A stretch of 64,000 nt of DNA from Algoriphagus formosus (GTDB taxonomy: Bacteria; Bacteroidota; Bacteroidia; Cytophagales; Cyclobacteriaceae): contig NZ_NIUC01000003.1 in NCBI RefSeq assembly GCF_002807035.1, positions 248,001 to 312,000 on the forward strand. The letters are read 5' to 3'. Shown here piece after piece: positions 35,761 to 45,073 of this stretch. Made by a program: the position numbers and the translations under genes. Position 1 is the first letter of the stretch, and every line of letters begins with the position of its first letter. The notes under the pieces were generated by a model. The model saw only the letters and a list, made by a program, of their open reading frames with translations. It was not told where the DNA came from and ran no database searches.

Positions 35761-36519
35761 TTAGATGGTTAAGGATTGTTCTTCTTTTAGCTTGGTGCCT
35801 TCTGTAAAAGCTTGAGCAATAATGACCAAAAAGATGGAAAATATGAGGTATTTCCAATTAAACTCTAAATCAGAATTTAAAGAGACGGAAAATAAATCTT
35901 CTATTTTAGAGCTCAGGTTTTGGAAGATTAGCCACTGTACTCCATAATCAATCAAGACGTATATGATTGCCAGATAAGAAATTGCCCTTAGGTAAGTTGC
36001 GTTTTGAGATATAAAGAAATCACCGCTATCACAGTTTCTAAGGAATAGGATGATGAAAGAGATTCCTCCAAGTAGCAATACAAATGACAGAATACCGTAA
36101 GATTTCAAAATATTGAGAGCAGTTTCGACCGTAGAAAAATCAGTTTTGACATACAGGTAACCATCCGATGAAGCCATGGAATAGATGTTTCCTTTTATGG
36201 GGGTGGGATAATCAGTTTCTGTAAGTTCTGCTTCAGATAGAAATTGTTTAGGGATTTGTTTCTTTTTAATTTTTAAAAAGTAGCTGTCTACTAAGACTTC
36301 GCTATCCTTTATTCTTTGATAATAGCTGACTTCCATATTCATGGGCAATTTAAAAGTCCCTGTTAAACTTTTTGATTTGACACCTTCCATATTTCCATGT
36401 TCAAATTTTGGATCTTTGAATCCCATTTTTACAAAGAAAATTCCAAAAAAAACAAAAGCTATAATACTGATAGCCAGACTAATGTAGGTTGTCCAAAGTA
36501 AAATCTTGGTTAATTTCAT
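35761..36519 (-). CDS. DUF2975-type membrane protein (larger)
   Basis: A 252-residue membrane protein. One helix near the N-terminus (about 8-30), an extracytoplasmic stretch of about 90 residues, then three helices in the C-terminal half (about 130-155, 172-195 and 220-240) ending in ILVIIAQAFTEGTKLKEEQ, which is the usual DUF2975 ending. The middle soluble insert makes it longer than common DUF2975 proteins. It lies 17 bp after the sister gene and 3 bp before the XRE gene. The family function is unknown. Confidence 0.78.
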   Translation of the reverse strand: MKLTKILLWTTYISLAISIIAFVFFGIFFVKMGFKDPKFEHGNMEGVKSKSLTGTFKLPMNMEVSYYQRIKDSEVLVDSYFLKIKKKQIPKQFLSEAELTETDYPTPIKGNIYSMASSDGYLYVKTDFSTVETALNILKSYGILSFVLLLGGISFIILFLRNCDSGDFFISQNATYLRAISYLAIIYVLIDYGVQWLIFQNLSSKIEDLFSVSLNSDLEFNWKYLIFSIFLVIIAQAFTEGTKLKEEQSLTI

Positions 36520-36536
36520 TTTATTGATTTTTGTGT

Positions 36537-37100
36537 TTAAACAGTCAATTCATTCTCAGCCTGTAACTCCACTCCCCGTTTAAATATCTGACTGACGGCA
36601 ACTAGTATCGCTGCCATCAGGAGAAATTCATAAGCTCCACCCATTAAGGAATAGACTTGGTCAAGTTCGAAACCTTTTTTTGCAAGCCATTTGAAAGAGG
36701 CAGATGCAAAAATAATCCCGATTCCAATCTGGAATGCGGTATAACTGACCGAAGCAATCAGCTTGGATACTTCCTGACTAAATGGATGAACCAAGTCGAT
36801 TTTGAGAAAAATCCGGATCATCAGGTAAAAGAGGTAGGCCTTTAGTCCAAGGACAAACAAGACAAAAGAAATTACTCCGGCATAGTACCAGGGATTGGCC
36901 TCTTTGAGGGAATACAAATTGAGCCCATCGAAAAGATTTTGGGCGACCATAGGATTGAACCAGCTGTAAATAAAGGTGAATAAAACGGCACCTGCCTGTA
37001 TGCAAAGTCCGATAAAGATGGACCAAATGACCACGGTGATCAGCATCAACGAGGGCTGATTGACCCACTTTTCTTTCCATTGAGTTTTGAGAGAGTTCAT
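36537..37100 (-). CDS. DUF2975-type membrane protein (smaller)
   Basis: A 187-residue membrane protein (from the ATG at 37100; 37124 is an alternative). Four hydrophobic segments at about residues 21-45, 65-90, 110-135 and 145-170. It ends AILVAVSQIFKRGVELQAENELTV, matching the DUF2975 C-terminus (family motif region IF..G..L..E...TV). First gene of the DUF2975-DUF2975-XRE operon. Such modules are widespread in Firmicutes and Bacteroidota, but their role is not established. Confidence 0.83.
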   Translation of the reverse strand: MNSLKTQWKEKWVNQPSLMLITVVIWSIFIGLCIQAGAVLFTFIYSWFNPMVAQNLFDGLNLYSLKEANPWYYAGVISFVLFVLGLKAYLFYLMIRIFLKIDLVHPFSQEVSKLIASVSYTAFQIGIGIIFASASFKWLAKKGFELDQVYSLMGGAYEFLLMAAILVAVSQIFKRGVELQAENELTV

Positions 37101-37250
37101 AGATGTATGAATTTTACTTTTCAAAAGTCGGTAAAAATTTATTGAAAAACAATAAATAATAATTGAAAAAAAAATATTTCAAGAAGAAAAGGGATTCTAA
37201 GCTTGGACTTTAACTTTAAGTAGGTGGGACTGGAAAAATACGTAGTCGTG

Positions 37251-37306
37251 GAATTACAGATTTGTTTGGATAGGAAGGTTTAGTTGTTCTCGTACAGTTT
37301 TCGGGA
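37251..37306 (+). repeat. Direct repeat A next to vapBC
   Basis: A 56-base sequence that aligns without gaps to 38071-38126 with 10 mismatches (about 82% identity, counted by eye). The pair flanks the toxin-antitoxin genes on both sides. It was not matched to a known element. Confidence 0.7.
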
Positions 37307-37355
37307 CTACGCTTAGTTAGAGCAGTGAAGAATTTTCGGCTAAAAAAGTGTTGAA

Positions 37356-37757
37356 TCACCAAATCACTTTTAGTCCCAAGCTCTGATACCGCTTGATATT
37401 ATCATCATCAGAAATTAAAGCCAAATTACGCCGGAGGGCTTGCCAGATAAGAATCCTATCAAATGGATCTTTGTGAATAGGAGAATTAAGCTTGAAAAAC
37501 GAAACTGTATCCTCCATCTCTAAGGGCAGCTCTTTGAAATCATAAAATTGCTCAAATCCGGCTTTCAAAATTTCGGGATTATGCTCATTTAAATTCAGTT
37601 TTCCCGATTGATACTTGAGGCTGATTTCCCAAAAGCTGACAGCGCTGATATAAATTTCATTTTCCTGCCTCAGGAGGATCTCCCGAACGGATGAACTGAG
37701 TTTGTCATCTTCATAAGCAAGCCATAAAATCACATGGGTATCGAGTAAGTACTTCAT
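37356..37757 (-). CDS. PIN domain toxin (VapC-type ribonuclease)
   Basis: A 133-residue PIN-domain protein; family members are Mg2+-dependent RNases that cut tRNA or rRNA when not bound by antitoxin. The acidic residues are in YLLDTHVILWL (Asp 5), in SAVSFWEISLKYQSGKL (Glu) and in HKDPFDRILIWQA (Asp). The layout matches VapC proteins paired with Phd-type antitoxins. Its start overlaps the antitoxin stop by four bases (37754-37757). The module lies between two diverged direct repeats. Confidence 0.92.
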   Translation of the reverse strand: MKYLLDTHVILWLAYEDDKLSSSVREILLRQENEIYISAVSFWEISLKYQSGKLNLNEHNPEILKAGFEQFYDFKELPLEMEDTVSFFKLNSPIHKDPFDRILIWQALRRNLALISDDDNIKRYQSLGLKVIW

Positions 37758-38002
37758 AAGTCGAAGTCGCTTAATTCCTCATCGCTCCACTCTAGGTCTT
37801 CCTTGGAAATGCTAACCCCTTGGCTATTGAAAAATCCAAGTTTTCGATTGAGTGGTTTGGGCTCCTGAAGGTCCTTGCCGAAATATCCAACTAATTCTCC
37901 CGATTTTCCTTTAATAACTTTGATGGTTACGCCATTTTTGATCATTTCCACCACTTCTGAAAATCGCGATTTAAATTCCCCAATATGCATTGTTAGTGTC
38001 AT
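37754..38002 (-). CDS. Phd/YefM-family antitoxin of the VapC-type toxin
   Basis: An 82-residue antitoxin with HIGEFKSRFSEVVEMIKNG, the Phd/YefM dimerisation and DNA-binding N-terminus, and an acidic C-terminal tail (SKEDLEWSDEELSDFDL) that would block the toxin active site. ATG at 38002 and 37990 are both possible. It precedes the toxin with a 4-base overlap, as is normal for autoregulated type II modules. Operator sites were not identified. Confidence 0.85.
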   Translation of the reverse strand: MTLTMHIGEFKSRFSEVVEMIKNGVTIKVIKGKSGELVGYFGKDLQEPKPLNRKLGFFNSQGVSISKEDLEWSDEELSDFDL

Positions 38003-38070
38003 GGCCTCTAGAATTTTAACTAAAATAGCTTAAACTTGACAAGTTGTCAAGAATAATTTGAATAAAGAGA

Positions 38071-38126
38071 GAATTACAAATTCGTTTGGATAGAAAGGTG
38101 TAGATGCTCTCGTGCAGCTGTAGGGA
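38071..38126 (+). repeat. Direct repeat B next to vapBC
   Basis: The second copy of the 56-base sequence also found at 37251-37306, in the same orientation, upstream of the antitoxin gene. The two copies start 820 bp apart and bracket vapBC. Confidence 0.7.
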
Positions 38127-38220
38127 TCAACCCAGTTCTAATTATGAATCTACCCCTAGATGGGGATAACTACCTGCTTTTCCTTTGATTTCTATCAGGA
38201 GGTCTAAATGATCAAATAAA

Positions 38221-39492
38221 TTAATCCCCAAAAGCCTTAGGCTGTAAAATATCAAGGGCGATAGATGCAGCACATCGCAGTTGAAAAGTACAATAGTTTG
38301 ATTGTTTTAAGTAGAATGTCAAAGTGTCACTATTGGCCCAAGTAAACCCAGGTGTTAAATCGAAATCATCGATTTCAATCAACTGGTACTCACTATCATT
38401 TTGAAAAAATCTCCCCCCTTCATCACATTGAATTATTCTTCTTTTCAACCTTCCATTCGTGATAGGTTTATCAGAATTTGGGTTTTCTGGGCTATACATA
38501 TAGGATGGATATAAAGCAAATTCGGTTGAAATTCCCCATTCATGACCTCTTTTTATCAGAAACTCGATTTTCTCTTCGGTTTTTCTATAAGCTAATTGGA
38601 CTAAGCCCTGATTCTGAATTTTATATAAAGGCTGGGACCATGCTTTCACTTCTCTATTTGTTGCAGAAAAATGAAAAAAGCCAATAGCGGGAAGCGATGG
38701 ATTTTTTGGAGTTATGCCTGATTCAGACTTCCTCCAATTATTTAATTGATCCAGAGGAATCATTTTATAAGTCCCTAATGAGCTATTCTTTGGGGGATCT
38801 ATTTTTATTTCATTGCTATTTACTTTACGCTCCATCAAAAAGCCATCCCAGTCAAAAACGGCTAAAAGTGATCTAAGGTCTGCATTTAAAAAATTATCTT
38901 CTTCCAAGACTCCTTTTATTGCTCGAAGGGAAGCCCATATCATATTCTCTTGGGTTTCAATAAAATCTTCGGTAATCAGGTAATGATGGGTTTTACTTTT
39001 TTGGAAATATTTTGAACCTAGGTCATGCTGCATAGAGTGGGTGATAAGATTGCACCCAGGTACAAAACTTGTAAAGTATTCTATGTATGCTGTCGCTTTT
39101 CCGCCGTGTAATCTTAAGTAGTTTGCTGGCGTACTTTGAATAGTGGGACCAAATTGAATCACTCCAGTATTTCCAGGTTCTACACGTGCCTGAAGTAAAA
39201 CATAAAGTTCATTATGTTGTCGTGTAATGATCAAACCTGTCAATGCACTCTGAGGCTGGTACAGCATTAGTTTTTGATCGCTCCGGTCAGCTAAATTTTC
39301 CACACCGATTACTTGGAAGAATCCTTTAGAAGTGTGTGATAATGCACCGTCTGAAAAATCCCATTGATTTTGAGATTTAAATTCGATTTCTTTTAATACG
39401 AACTCAGATTTTTCTTTAGTTTCCTTTAAAAAATCCAGTAAAGTTTCTTTTGAATCAGCACAGGTTATGTGCTTTTGTTGAGGAGTTTTCAT
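38221..39492 (-). CDS. NDP-hexose 2,3-dehydratase family protein
   Basis: A 423-residue protein of the family that removes water across C2-C3 of NDP-4-keto-6-deoxyhexoses on the way to 2,6-dideoxy sugars. The internal duplication of the family is visible. Half 1 has QARVEPGNTGVIQFGPTIQS, then the PANYLRLHGGK motif and GSKYFQKSKTHHYLITED. Half 2 has REVKAWSQPLYK, QCDEGGRFFQNDSEYQLIEI and a terminal YCTFQLRCAASIALDI. In actinomycetes such genes sit in antibiotic sugar clusters; here no other deoxysugar genes are present. It overlaps the upstream GT61-like gene by 38 bp on the same strand. Confidence 0.85.
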   Translation of the reverse strand: MKTPQQKHITCADSKETLLDFLKETKEKSEFVLKEIEFKSQNQWDFSDGALSHTSKGFFQVIGVENLADRSDQKLMLYQPQSALTGLIITRQHNELYVLLQARVEPGNTGVIQFGPTIQSTPANYLRLHGGKATAYIEYFTSFVPGCNLITHSMQHDLGSKYFQKSKTHHYLITEDFIETQENMIWASLRAIKGVLEEDNFLNADLRSLLAVFDWDGFLMERKVNSNEIKIDPPKNSSLGTYKMIPLDQLNNWRKSESGITPKNPSLPAIGFFHFSATNREVKAWSQPLYKIQNQGLVQLAYRKTEEKIEFLIKRGHEWGISTEFALYPSYMYSPENPNSDKPITNGRLKRRIIQCDEGGRFFQNDSEYQLIEIDDFDLTPGFTWANSDTLTFYLKQSNYCTFQLRCAASIALDILQPKAFGD

Positions 39493-40426
39493 CTAAGATC
39501 TTTTCTATTTTATCAAAAGTTAAAATTGGGGATACTTGACCATTATGTGGGATTTCATAGAATTGATGACCACAGTATTTTGCTAAAATGGATTGGGCAC
39601 CTTTGTTCATGAGTCCACTACTCAGTTGCATAATAACTGTTGAGTTTTTTGGCATCCAAAACATATTGAATAAGTCTGCTCCTCTGATAGCAATTAATGC
39701 TTTTGAGTGATTATGCACTCTTATTTGTTCTTTCAAATTATGCGCTCCTGGCTCAAAAATCAAGGGGTTATAGCCTCTTTTACCTAGGTCATTATTCAAG
39801 CTTTCAATACCTTTTAGTTGTCTTCGCTCAGATCCATAGCCCTTTAGCCATCTTTTTTCAACTGAGGCTATTCCAATAGCAGTAGAGGGCGGGGCTGATC
39901 TTTTCAATATCAAGGTATAGGCTTCATAGCTTGTTTCATTTGGTGAATTTGCCCAATCAATCAATTGTTTTCTTATCTCATTAATTTGGGGTTCATATAT
40001 TTTCGGGAAACTATCAAAGAACTCTAAATATACGTCCCACCGGGGAATGGTGATAGAATCTTCTTTTTCGATAAATCTGTGGAATGTGAATACTGAAGCC
40101 TCGGCCCCTCTGAGCTTTACTTCAAGTTTCATAAGGCGTCTTTTTATTTTTTCCCGATAGGATTTCCAGTATTTTTTTGATAGAGCCAATTTCTTTATTG
40201 ATAGTTGCCTCAATTCATAAGGGATCTGGCTTTCCTTCAGGTATTCTTCAAGGATACTATCAGTCATTGGGTTACAACTATCTATAATCAGTTTTTTCCC
40301 CTTTAATTGGTCTTTGTTTTTATCAAACCAAACCAAAAATGGTAGAAAAAATCCTAGCATATAATGCCAATAATTCCCCAAATCACCTCCCTTTTTGGAG
40401 TCGGCTATTATCTTGATGTCTTTCAT
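39455..40426 (-). CDS. Glycosyltransferase family 61-like protein
   Basis: A 323-residue protein resembling GT61 (DUF563) transferases. The diagnostic part is [20 protein letters not shown] followed by TVIMQL near residues 255-280, matching the GA.L.N..F.P..S.VIE pattern. An NQINE-type central helix and a [12 protein letters not shown] segment were not assigned. No signal peptide is seen, so a cytoplasmic location is likely. It is translated just before the NDP-hexose dehydratase (38-bp overlap) and its start overlaps the stop of the VPS10/BNR gene by four bases. Donor and acceptor are unknown. Confidence 0.7.
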   Translation of the reverse strand: MKDIKIIADSKKGGDLGNYWHYMLGFFLPFLVWFDKNKDQLKGKKLIIDSCNPMTDSILEEYLKESQIPYELRQLSIKKLALSKKYWKSYREKIKRRLMKLEVKLRGAEASVFTFHRFIEKEDSITIPRWDVYLEFFDSFPKIYEPQINEIRKQLIDWANSPNETSYEAYTLILKRSAPPSTAIGIASVEKRWLKGYGSERRQLKGIESLNNDLGKRGYNPLIFEPGAHNLKEQIRVHNHSKALIAIRGADLFNMFWMPKNSTVIMQLSSGLMNKGAQSILAKYCGHQFYEIPHNGQVSPILTFDKIEKILDENSSTKAHNLC

Positions 40427-43400
40427 TCCACAAACAAAACTCCAACACCCTTTTCCTTTGCCAGCTGATTAAAGGCTGGGATGGCAGTCTGAATCAGTCG
40501 TTCTCCTTCGGCTTTCAGTGGTTTCCAATCTTCCATCAGTCGGGCGTACTCGGCTTTGGTTCCTTCGTTGACTCTTGGAATGGAGCTTTCGCCATGATTC
40601 ATCATAAAGAGGAAGTTGGCGGTAAACTTATTCGGGAAGTTCTCGACGTCATCGTAAGCCGTGGATCGACGCTGTACCATCTCCTCATCCCAAGCCTTGA
40701 GTTCTTTCAGTAGTTTTTCTCCTTCGGTTTTCAGTCCAGCATATGCTGCTTTTCCTTCCAGTCTTGTGAGGAGTTCTGCTAGTTGGTCTTGGTAATCTTT
40801 GGCGGTATTGATCATGTCATGCATGGTCTTGACTTCTGATTCCAGTTGGCTCATCCAGGCATGGTAGGCTTGATAGTCCGCTGTAGTCAGCTTGTATGCA
40901 GGAATATCTTTGATTTCAGCTTTTGCCTCAGCGCTTTTTCCATCAGCTGTTAAGCGTAGGGTGTAGGTGCCAGGAATGGCTTTGTGTCCTCGGTAATTCG
41001 ATTCGATGTAGACATTCTCGATGCCCGGAAGGGTAGGGAAGCGGAGATCCCACACAAAACGATTTAATCCTTTTCGGGTGGAAATGGTCGGTTCCATCGG
41101 TGGACCACCTGCCCAAGTTTTGGCTTCAGGATCCCGTTTGGAGGAAATTTTCCGTACCATGTTCCCTTGCGCATCCATAATCTCCAAGGTCAATTCAGTA
41201 GAGTCTGCAAATGATTCAGGAAGCGAATAATGAATGACCATGCCATTGGCTGGATTCAAGCCCTGAAAAGGATGGGTTCCTGTAAAATCATCCAGGTTTC
41301 CTCCATTCATGCTGGAATACCAATTGCCCAAAAGGGCATCCTCAGGCGTATAAAGAGTGATTTGATTTACTTTTTCTTTCACTTCCCGCACTACATTCAG
41401 TTCGTCCAAAATCCAAAAAGAGCGCCCCGAAGTCGCTACAATCAGATCATTGTGTGCCACTTTCAGATCGGTGATGGGAGTGATGGGAAGGTTGAGTTGG
41501 AAGGAATTCCAATTCGCTCCTCCATCTCTTGAGATATACATGCCTTGTTCAGTTCCTGCGAAAAGCAATCCCTCTTGTTCGGTATCTTCCCGAACCACCC
41601 GTGTAAAGGCTCCGTAAGGAATTCCCATGGAGATATTGGTCCAGGTCTTTCCGTAGTCGGTGGTTTTGTAGATGGCTGGGGTATAATCGTTGAATTTGTA
41701 GCGGGTGGTGGCGATGTAGGCCGTAGCCGGATCGTGGGGAGAGACGTCGATGGCATTCACCAAGGTTTCCTGCAATCCTTTTGGAGTCACATTGGTCCAG
41801 GTTTTTCCATTGTCCCGAGTCAAGTGAACCAATCCGTCATCGCTTCCTGTCCAGATGACTCCGGCTTCATGTGGGCTTTCGATCACATAGGCTAAGGTTC
41901 CATAGTTTTCAGCGCCTACAGCTTCATTGGTAAAGGGTACACCGGGTGTCCCTTGCTTTTCCTTCTCGTTTCTGGTCAGATCAGGGGAGACTTCTGTCCA
42001 GGTTTTTCCCCAATCCTGAGTTTTCAACAGTACTTGAGCTCCATGATAAAAGGTATTTGGCTCGTGCTGAGACCAAATGATCGGGGCATTCCAGTTGAAT
42101 CGGTATTTCATATCCTCAGCGCTCATTCCAAGGTATTGAATGGGTGCGGCCATGATATTGGTCGAGCCCTGAGTCTGCATATCCAAAACCTCGATCGTTC
42201 CCTGATAACTTCCTCCCAAGACATATCGCGGATCATCCGGATCGAAGGCCAAGAAGGCGCTTTCCCCGCCTGCGGAGTAGTTCCAATGCTCTTCACCGAT
42301 TCCTCCACGACCCAAAGCCAGGCTGGAAATCACAACGGAAGTATTGTCCTGCTGTCCTCCATAGATTCGGTAGGGGAACTGATTATCGGTGTTGATCCGA
42401 TAAAATTGAGCGGTCGGCATGTTGTTTTGCGTGGACCAGGTTTGGCCTCCGTTGAAGGTGATCGAACCTCCTCCATCATCTGCCAAAATCATGTTTTTGG
42501 AGTTCTTCGGGTTGATCCAGAGATCATGGTAATCTCCATGGGCTCCGTCAATTGCCTCAAAGCTTTTCCCTCCGTCGAAGGACTTCAGCATAGGGGCACT
42601 TTGCACCCAAACTGTGTTTTCATCATTGGGGTCTGCAAAAACTTCGATGTAATACCAAGCCCGTTGCGTAAGTCGATTGTCCTTGTTGATCAAAGACCAG
42701 CTTTCTCCGGCATCATTGGATACAAACAAACCACCCAAGTCTTTGTAGGTATCGCTCTCGATCAGAGCATAGACCTTATTGGAATTGGCTCGGGAAACGG
42801 AGACGGCCATTTTCCCTTTTTCCTCGGGTAGGCCCTTTTCTATTTTCTTCCAGGTTTTTCCAGAATCTGTGGATTTGTACATGCCCGAACCCGGACCGCC
42901 TGATTTCACTTGCCAAGGAAAACGCTGGTGTTCCCACATGGCGGCATAAAGGATTTCGGGGAAATTCATGTCCATGGAAAGCTCCACAGCTCCAGTCATA
43001 TTGTCCACAAAAAGGACTTTCTCCCAAGTTTCGCCTCCATTAGTTGATTTGTACACGCCCCGATCTTCATTGGGAGCATACAAAGCTCCTTGTGCTGCTA
43101 CATAAACAATGTCAGGATTGGTGGGGTGGATTTGGATTCGTGAGATATGCTGGGTTTTCTCCAATCCCAATTTTTTCCAGGTTTTGCCGGCATCGGTGGA
43201 TTTGAAAACTCCGTCGCCGTAAGAGGTCATGACTCCTCGAGGTGCGTGTTCACCCATGCCTACATAGAGGATGTTGGGATTGCTTTCGGCTACGGCCACA
43301 GCACCTACCGAACCTGTGGTAAAAAATCCATCGGAGATATTCTCCCAATGCTGTCCGGCATCGCTGGTTTTCCAGAGTCCTCCGCCTGTGGTGCCAAAGT

Positions 43401-43563
43401 AGTAGGTCAAAGGATCATTGACAACACCGGTGGCAGTGACCGAGCGGCCTCCCCGATAAGGGCCGATATTTCGGTATTTGATAGGGAGATTTTGATCAAA
43501 ATTGACTTGGCCTGCTACTTCAAAAACGAGAAGTGTCAGGACCAAAAAGATGCTTTTCTTCAT
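40423..43563 (-). CDS. Large secreted VPS10/BNR (Asp-box) beta-propeller protein
   Basis: A 1046-residue exported protein with a signal peptide (1-18). Residues about 30-720 are repeated sortilin/VPS10-like BNR units with Asp-box motifs such as [21 protein letters not shown] and [10 protein letters not shown], arranged as one or two large propellers. The C-terminal 250 residues hold a helical region (residues about 900-1020) and no catalytic motif. Similar proteins are annotated as glycosyl hydrolase or sortilin-like, but no enzyme residues are proven here. Its stop codon overlaps the GT61-like start by four bases, an unusual link. Confidence 0.85.
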   Translation of the reverse strand: MKKSIFLVLTLLVFEVAGQVNFDQNLPIKYRNIGPYRGGRSVTATGVVNDPLTYYFGTTGGGLWKTSDAGQHWENISDGFFTTGSVGAVAVAESNPNILYVGMGEHAPRGVMTSYGDGVFKSTDAGKTWKKLGLEKTQHISRIQIHPTNPDIVYVAAQGALYAPNEDRGVYKSTNGGETWEKVLFVDNMTGAVELSMDMNFPEILYAAMWEHQRFPWQVKSGGPGSGMYKSTDSGKTWKKIEKGLPEEKGKMAVSVSRANSNKVYALIESDTYKDLGGLFVSNDAGESWSLINKDNRLTQRAWYYIEVFADPNDENTVWVQSAPMLKSFDGGKSFEAIDGAHGDYHDLWINPKNSKNMILADDGGGSITFNGGQTWSTQNNMPTAQFYRINTDNQFPYRIYGGQQDNTSVVISSLALGRGGIGEEHWNYSAGGESAFLAFDPDDPRYVLGGSYQGTIEVLDMQTQGSTNIMAAPIQYLGMSAEDMKYRFNWNAPIIWSQHEPNTFYHGAQVLLKTQDWGKTWTEVSPDLTRNEKEKQGTPGVPFTNEAVGAENYGTLAYVIESPHEAGVIWTGSDDGLVHLTRDNGKTWTNVTPKGLQETLVNAIDVSPHDPATAYIATTRYKFNDYTPAIYKTTDYGKTWTNISMGIPYGAFTRVVREDTEQEGLLFAGTEQGMYISRDGGANWNSFQLNLPITPITDLKVAHNDLIVATSGRSFWILDELNVVREVKEKVNQITLYTPEDALLGNWYSSMNGGNLDDFTGTHPFQGLNPANGMVIHYSLPESFADSTELTLEIMDAQGNMVRKISSKRDPEAKTWAGGPPMEPTISTRKGLNRFVWDLRFPTLPGIENVYIESNYRGHKAIPGTYTLRLTADGKSAEAKAEIKDIPAYKLTTADYQAYHAWMSQLESEVKTMHDMINTAKDYQDQLAELLTRLEGKAAYAGLKTEGEKLLKELKAWDEEMVQRRSTAYDDVENFPNKFTANFLFMMNHGESSIPRVNEGTKAEYARLMEDWKPLKAEGERLIQTAIPAFNQLAKEKGVGVLFVE

Positions 43564-43643
43564 GATTTGGTGGTTTTGGCTTTAAGTTAGGGAATTGACT
43601 CGAAATTCTGTTAAATCCGTTTTTTCTTTTAAGCCAATAAAAA

Positions 43644-43670
43644 AAGCCATCTCAAAAATTGAGATGGCTT
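43644..43670. terminator. Intrinsic terminator of the DUF6600-like gene
   Basis: A perfect 12-bp inverted repeat (43644-43655 and 43659-43670) with a 3-nt loop, flanked by a T tract on the minus-strand exit side. It lies just downstream of the DUF6600-like stop and upstream of the VPS10/BNR gene. Confidence 0.88.
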
Positions 43671-43690
43671 CCTTTTGTTAAGGGATTCTA

Positions 43691-45073
43691 TCAGTTATTT
43701 CTAGAGTTTCCTCTTGAACTACTTGATGATCTGGAGCTGCTTTTTTGACTAGAGCTGCTTCTACTCGGAGTAGCTACTCTAGAGTTGCTTTTGCTCGATG
43801 ACTGTACTCGCGAACTGCTGCGAGAAGGAGCCTGAGTCCTGCTTTTGCTTGTGCTTGGAGCCTGAACTCGGGTATTTGACCGACTAGGTGAGGACTGCAT
43901 TGATTTACCTCTGCTCGGAGTAGTAGCTTTTTTTACAGAAGAGCTTCGCGTAGATTCCTGCACTCTGCCCGAAGATGGCCGGCGATTTTGCGATGGTGCG
44001 CTCGATCTTACGCTTCCTTCTCGGTTCCTTGATCTCTGTCCCACCTGACCACTTCTATTACTTTGTCTTGGTGCTTCATAGGGCCTAGCTTCGAAGGTCT
44101 TGCTTTGACTCGATCTAGGAGACATTTGCCTTCCGCTAGTTCGTGAAGGAGCCTGGCTAGACCGGTCTACTCGAGAGTTATTTCTGACAGCAGGACTTGC
44201 AGATCTATTGCTAGGAGCGTTTTCCAAACTTCGGCTTCGGTTTGGACTAGTAGCATTCACAGATCTTCGGCTTCGCGCTTCATTGGACTCAAGGACTCTG
44301 GAAGGTCTTGCCTGCACTGTTCTACTACTTCGCTCGGATAGCTCAGGTCTATACATGCTTACCCGATTGTTGGATACTGCTACTCGGCCCGGTCTCGCGC
44401 TATTCTCTAGTCGATAGACGGGTACATTTCTTCCAGTTACCCGTCGGATTTCCCGACTGCTCGGACCTGCATTGTAGGTATTGTTGTTGTACACGACTGT
44501 ATTATTGATGACAGTGGTACGATTGATGATTTTGATACGGGTACGATGTGGTGCATAGTATCTCCAAGCATATCGATCGTAGATTCTTCGCTGCGGGAGA
44601 AATACCCAATGAAAGCTAGGAATACCAATCTGTACACTCACAGAAAGTCTCGGTCCAAGAGGTGCCCATCCATAGTATCCACCGCCTGTTCTCCAACTCA
44701 CCCAAGCAGGGCCCCATTCATAGCCTGGAATCCAAGCCCAGCTTCTGTAGAAGTCATCAAAATACCAGCGGCCGTAGTGAAATGGTGCCCATCCCCAGTC
44801 ATAGTAGGATACCCAGGTATTGCCAAACTCAGTCATAGCCCAGTGTCCATTGGTGCCATAAGGATGAAAGTCCGGACCTACTGCCGGAAGCCAGATAAAG
44901 CCATGTCTTGCATCGCGTACCCAGTCTCCATAAGGCATCAGTTCATCATAAAATACCTGAAAGGAAATGCCGTGGTAGGCTTCAGCTTTGCTAGGGGTGG
45001 AGGCCAAAAGACTCAGGGAGAATACGCCCATCATCAGGCCAGTGATCCATCGGGTGAGAAGTGAGGTTTTCAT
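43691..45073 (-). CDS. DUF6600-like secreted protein with a long Ser/Arg-rich tail
   Basis: A 460-residue exported protein. After a signal peptide (1-32) comes a compact Trp/Tyr/Gly-rich domain (about 33-180) with YGDWVRDARHGFIWLP, HWAMTEFGNTWVSYYDWGW and WAWIPGYEWGPAWVSW, the pattern of DUF6600-type proteins. From about residue 205 to the end the sequence is low complexity, built of Ser, Arg, Thr, Asn, Pro and Gln with many SRS, RSS and SSS runs, basic and without Cys. A disordered surface or cell-wall contact role is likely. It is monocistronic with its own terminator. Confidence 0.75.
   Translation of the reverse strand: MKTSLLTRWITGLMMGVFSLSLLASTPSKAEAYHGISFQVFYDELMPYGDWVRDARHGFIWLPAVGPDFHPYGTNGHWAMTEFGNTWVSYYDWGWAPFHYGRWYFDDFYRSWAWIPGYEWGPAWVSWRTGGGYYGWAPLGPRLSVSVQIGIPSFHWVFLPQRRIYDRYAWRYYAPHRTRIKIINRTTVINNTVVYNNNTYNAGPSSREIRRVTGRNVPVYRLENSARPGRVAVSNNRVSMYRPELSERSSRTVQARPSRVLESNEARSRRSVNATSPNRSRSLENAPSNRSASPAVRNNSRVDRSSQAPSRTSGRQMSPRSSQSKTFEARPYEAPRQSNRSGQVGQRSRNREGSVRSSAPSQNRRPSSGRVQESTRSSSVKKATTPSRGKSMQSSPSRSNTRVQAPSTSKSRTQAPSRSSSRVQSSSKSNSRVATPSRSSSSQKSSSRSSSSSRGNSRNN

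Noticed and set aside
41953..42831. Long plus-strand open frame (292 codons) inside the VPS10/BNR gene
   Set aside because: It is fully antisense to a gene with clear BNR repeats and its own translation has no recognisable motif.
43691..44450. Repetitive DNA in the DUF6600-like gene as a CRISPR or tandem repeat array
   Set aside because: The repeats are irregular Ser/Arg codon runs without constant spacing or unique spacers, so they are low-complexity coding sequence.
44546..45064. Plus-strand open frame (172 codons) within the DUF6600-like gene
   Set aside because: It is the antisense shadow of a well supported signal peptide and aromatic domain.
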